8,833 bases of DNA from Deltaproteobacteria bacterium (lineage in GTDB: Bacteria > Desulfobacterota > Desulfobacteria > Desulfobacterales > SURF-15). The notes below the pieces were generated by a model, which was not told the origin of the DNA, searched no databases, and was given only the letters and a program-made list of their open reading frames with translations. This document shows, piece after piece, positions 7,401 to 8,833 of this stretch (the stretch's first letter is position 1; each line of letters begins with the position of its first letter). Made by a program: the position numbers and the translations under genes. The stretch is from positions 1-8,833 of the forward strand of contig JAHEHB010000222.1 of assembly GCA_024644775.1 (NCBI GenBank), in the 5' to 3' direction.

Positions 7401-8833
7401 TCATAGCGCCGGGGGCCGGTTGATCTGCGAAAAGTTCACCGTGACGAAGAAAATTGGCGCGACCGGACACCGTGCTAAAACCGTCCCGGGGCAGCACCTC
7501 TGAAATAAGGTTTGGAACCCGGGAGAGTTGATAGACTAAACCAGACACCAAGGCGCTTTGTTTTGTGGCGAATGTGCCGTCTACCGATTCCGGAACATCA
7601 TATGGGGTACCCCAAAGAGGCCGGGCATCGTTGACAGTTGCCAGCGTTATCCCTACACATCCCGCAAGCGAGGTGACTTCTCCGCCTAGCTGGGGTCGAT
7701 CCAGAAAATAGCTTTGCCACGGCCGCCGGCGGCTTGGCCGAAGGGTGTCTTTGAACATGCCGGATATCTGAAGGGATGTTTCAGCTTTTGTTTTAGCGGT
7801 TTGCAATGCTTCGTCTATCGTCCTGTACGCATTGACTCTGTCTATGGTTGGTTTCAAAGGATGCAGCCATCCCTGATTGAAGGCGCCGAAACCATCTCCG
7901 TGGCTGGATAGGTGCAAAGAAATGACCGCTGCAAGCTCTTTGGATTTTATCAAAGAACGAATTTTATTGGTCGTTTGAAGCTGTTTCAGCTGGCGTTTGG
8001 CATCCGATAAAACGGTTTCGTTATCTTTTAATGCCAAAGGCACAAGCTCAATGGCGACTTGCTTTTCATCTTCCGGGATTTCCGACAAACTGCTTTTCCA
8101 GACAAGCCGGCGCAGAAGCAGGCGCTGATCGGCCAACTTTTTTATGCGTCGTTCCCCCGCTTCGCTCTTTTCTTGCATGCGTAATCGCATGAGTTCACGA
8201 GATATGATATCCACCTCTGTTTTTATCCGTTCGGTCAATGCTCCTTTCATCATAACGCCGGTTTCAAGGTCGGATGCTTTTTTTTGCCATCCTGCTTCCG
8301 TGGATATGCTTTTTAGCATTTTGACCCGATTACGGGATGATTTTTCCGTGTTCCGAAGCCGTTTTTTAAGATTTCTCAAATTCTTTGAACGTTCACGGAA
8401 ACTCCATATCAGTTCCCGCATGCCGGCAAGCGTGTGGGCATGACCATCCGTTGCCACCAATAGGATGGATCTGCCGGGTGGGTTTTTTTTAAGACGTTTC
8501 GCCACCTCTAGTAGCGTGGCAATACCGCAGGCTTCATCGGCGCCCGGAGATTCACCGGGAACCCACGCGGTACTATCGTAAAACGCCTCAAGGACAATCA
8601 ATTCCTCTTTGAGCTGAGGATCCGTTCCTTCAATCAAACCATAGACATTTTCGCCGGTTTTAACTTCCCAGTGGATATCGGAGACCAGACGAATTTGGGA
8701 CGATACGTGCCCCTCAGGCGCCGATTCAAACGTGTCGAATAGCTCCCGTGCTTTGGAAATCGGCATCCAGAAACGGGGGAACCGGACAGGAGTCAGCTCC
8801 GTTTTTTCATTAAAGATCGTTTTGTTCTTTGCG
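4492..8833 (-). CDS. ABC permease (FtsX/MacB type) fused to degenerate M28 peptidase-like domain, 5' partial
   Basis: The frame is open to the right edge: 22 codons precede the Met at 8766, so that Met is probably internal. Residues here count from it. Residues 1-420 resemble an M28 zinc aminopeptidase (GENVYGLIEGTDP, AFYDS, PGADEACG, LLVATDGHA, GITLATVNDARP), interrupted by a ~150-residue basic, helical, coiled-coil-like insertion (about 122-275). Zinc-site residues are largely replaced. Residues 430-560 look beta-rich and 640-705 helical. Three helices follow (711-731, 744-760, 771-793), then the FtsX/MacB core: basic LRRRRLRT before a helix at 838-858, a periplasmic domain (859-1126), helix 1127-1147, the coupling segment YERKREIGIYTSVG, and helices 1168-1192 and 1213-1233. 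The tail 1234-1424 should be cytoplasmic and contains a Cys cluster. A type VII ABC system needs a separate ATPase, not seen here. The FtsX call is firm; the function is not known. Confidence 0.85.
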   Translation of the reverse strand, partial: AKNKTIFNEKTELTPVRFPRFWMPISKARELFDTFESAPEGHVSSQIRLVSDIHWEVKTGENVYGLIEGTDPQLKEELIVLEAFYDSTAWVPGESPGADEACGIATLLEVAKRLKKNPPGRSILLVATDGHAHTLAGMRELIWSFRERSKNLRNLKKRLRNTEKSSRNRVKMLKSISTEAGWQKKASDLETGVMMKGALTERIKTEVDIISRELMRLRMQEKSEAGERRIKKLADQRLLLRRLVWKSSLSEIPEDEKQVAIELVPLALKDNETVLSDAKRQLKQLQTTNKIRSLIKSKELAAVISLHLSSHGDGFGAFNQGWLHPLKPTIDRVNAYRTIDEALQTAKTKAETSLQISGMFKDTLRPSRRRPWQSYFLDRPQLGGEVTSLAGCVGITLATVNDARPLWGTPYDVPESVDGTFATKQSALVSGLVYQLSRVPNLISEVLPRDGFSTVSGRANFLRHGELFADQPAPGAMILSYQHGTRYYNMVDSMGTFTIKGVADKKHVLHKIIIEGYRFDPITGETNWAIDKKKTGKSGYRVKMDRRSMETDLIMFACKQTTLFNLLEPRNFNYMTKIKVLDGRREAPPLRHWWSRIDTWTSIILSTFLESGTRMKMTLSDSVLRKKLILTNATQTNPQGMGYLVDDWPFIHRTEYRVAKDMWTLLGPRIANLEKHGIYNERIRQLQQEGTTALQTATNSLSEKQYERFFESAKRSWALASRVYDHVEKTQKDVLFGVLFYIALFVPFAFCMERLLFCYSSIYKRIIAFAAILVALIVVIYKVHPAFQLAYSPMVVIVAFFIMGLSFMVTLIIFFRFEEEMIQLQRRARHLETEELSRWKAFIASFLLGVSNLRRRRLRTGLTCATLIILTFTIMSFTSVKTMRRHTRLHYQPTAPYKGFLLKNVNWKSLPPEALGVFYNAFEQTSVVVPRVWLEAEDRTQSTKIPVRFEDRVFEAQGLVGLSAKEAQVTAVDRIMVGGRWFQESERNVVLLSETLAKNIGIDPKQPLGSAIALWGVPFQVVGTFSGQKLQEFKDLDGEPLTPVTFPSEISMEISDTEMEALESGDDIEAFQTRYQHIPGDLTLIVPHKTLLAAGGALKGVAIRPSESVNIQKTAENLVDRFGLVLFSGEKKGIFLYNASDSMSYSGVPNIAIPLVISIFIVLNTMIGSVYERKREIGIYTSVGLAPSHVSFLFIAEALAFAVISVVLGYLLAQTTASLFAGTTLWAGITVNYSSMAGVAAMLLVILVVLISVIYPSKVAAEIAIPDVNRSWKLPAAKNHTIEITLPFLMKYQEHKSIGGFIYNYLQGHQDVSHGIFSTGNIDLAFVCPITPITQERDIVCSDGTCCSDACLNLHSKVWLAPFDFGIMQNVEIQFCPAKDEAGFLEINIRLTREAGEANAWHRINKTFLHSLRKQLLLWRSLDDESHVHYERHLMSAQDNTRPAKS

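Noticed and set aside
4616..8443. Plus-strand open frames such as 5266-5682, 6163-6630 and 8144-8443
   Set aside because: All are antisense to the FtsX/M28-like gene, whose motifs run continuously through these positions; the translations show no recognisable domain.
8764..8766. Met at 8766 as the start of the large fusion gene
   Set aside because: The frame stays open for 22 more codons to the window edge, and those residues (ending PVRFPRFW) read as continuous protein. No Shine-Dalgarno precedes the Met. The real start is probably outside the window.

Overview
The window reads as a stretch of a Gram-negative chromosome of intermediate GC. All supportable genes lie on the minus strand and are closely spaced, so they read right to left as one probable operon. 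The protein combination and the heptamer-rich intergenic DNA remind me of Desulfobacterota (Desulfobacterales-like sulfate reducers). That placement is from memory of similar proteins, not from a search.

Layout in transcription order. (1) 8833-4492: a very large inner-membrane protein, open at the right window edge. It joins a periplasmic M28-aminopeptidase-like domain, a beta-rich region, three extra membrane helices, a MacB/FtsX-type ABC permease core and an unusual cytoplasmic tail. (2) 4477-2438: a ~14-helix membrane protein of the DUF6785/DUF6784 type, starting 14 nt after gene 1. (3) 2365-404: a second polytopic protein, OPT (oligopeptide transporter)-like, separated from gene 2 by 72 nt that are mostly a 7-bp tandem repeat. 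(4) 188-1: the first 62 codons of a small secreted protein with a signal peptide and a good Shine-Dalgarno, running off the left edge. The 215 nt between genes 3 and 4 hold 7-bp repeats, a 76-bp concentric imperfect palindrome and a perfect 12-bp stem hairpin. No interval longer than 300 nt lacks a gene. I see no tRNA, rRNA, CRISPR array or insertion sequence.

How they may work together (inference): the order suggests an envelope transport system in which an ABC-type permease carrying a periplasmic peptidase-fold domain acts with two OPT-like carriers and a small periplasmic protein. The permease needs an ABC ATPase, which is not in the window and would be expected just upstream (beyond 8833). 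The peptidase-like domain lacks nearly all M28 zinc ligands by eye, so it is more likely a binding or scaffold domain than an enzyme. The substrate cannot be read from the sequence.
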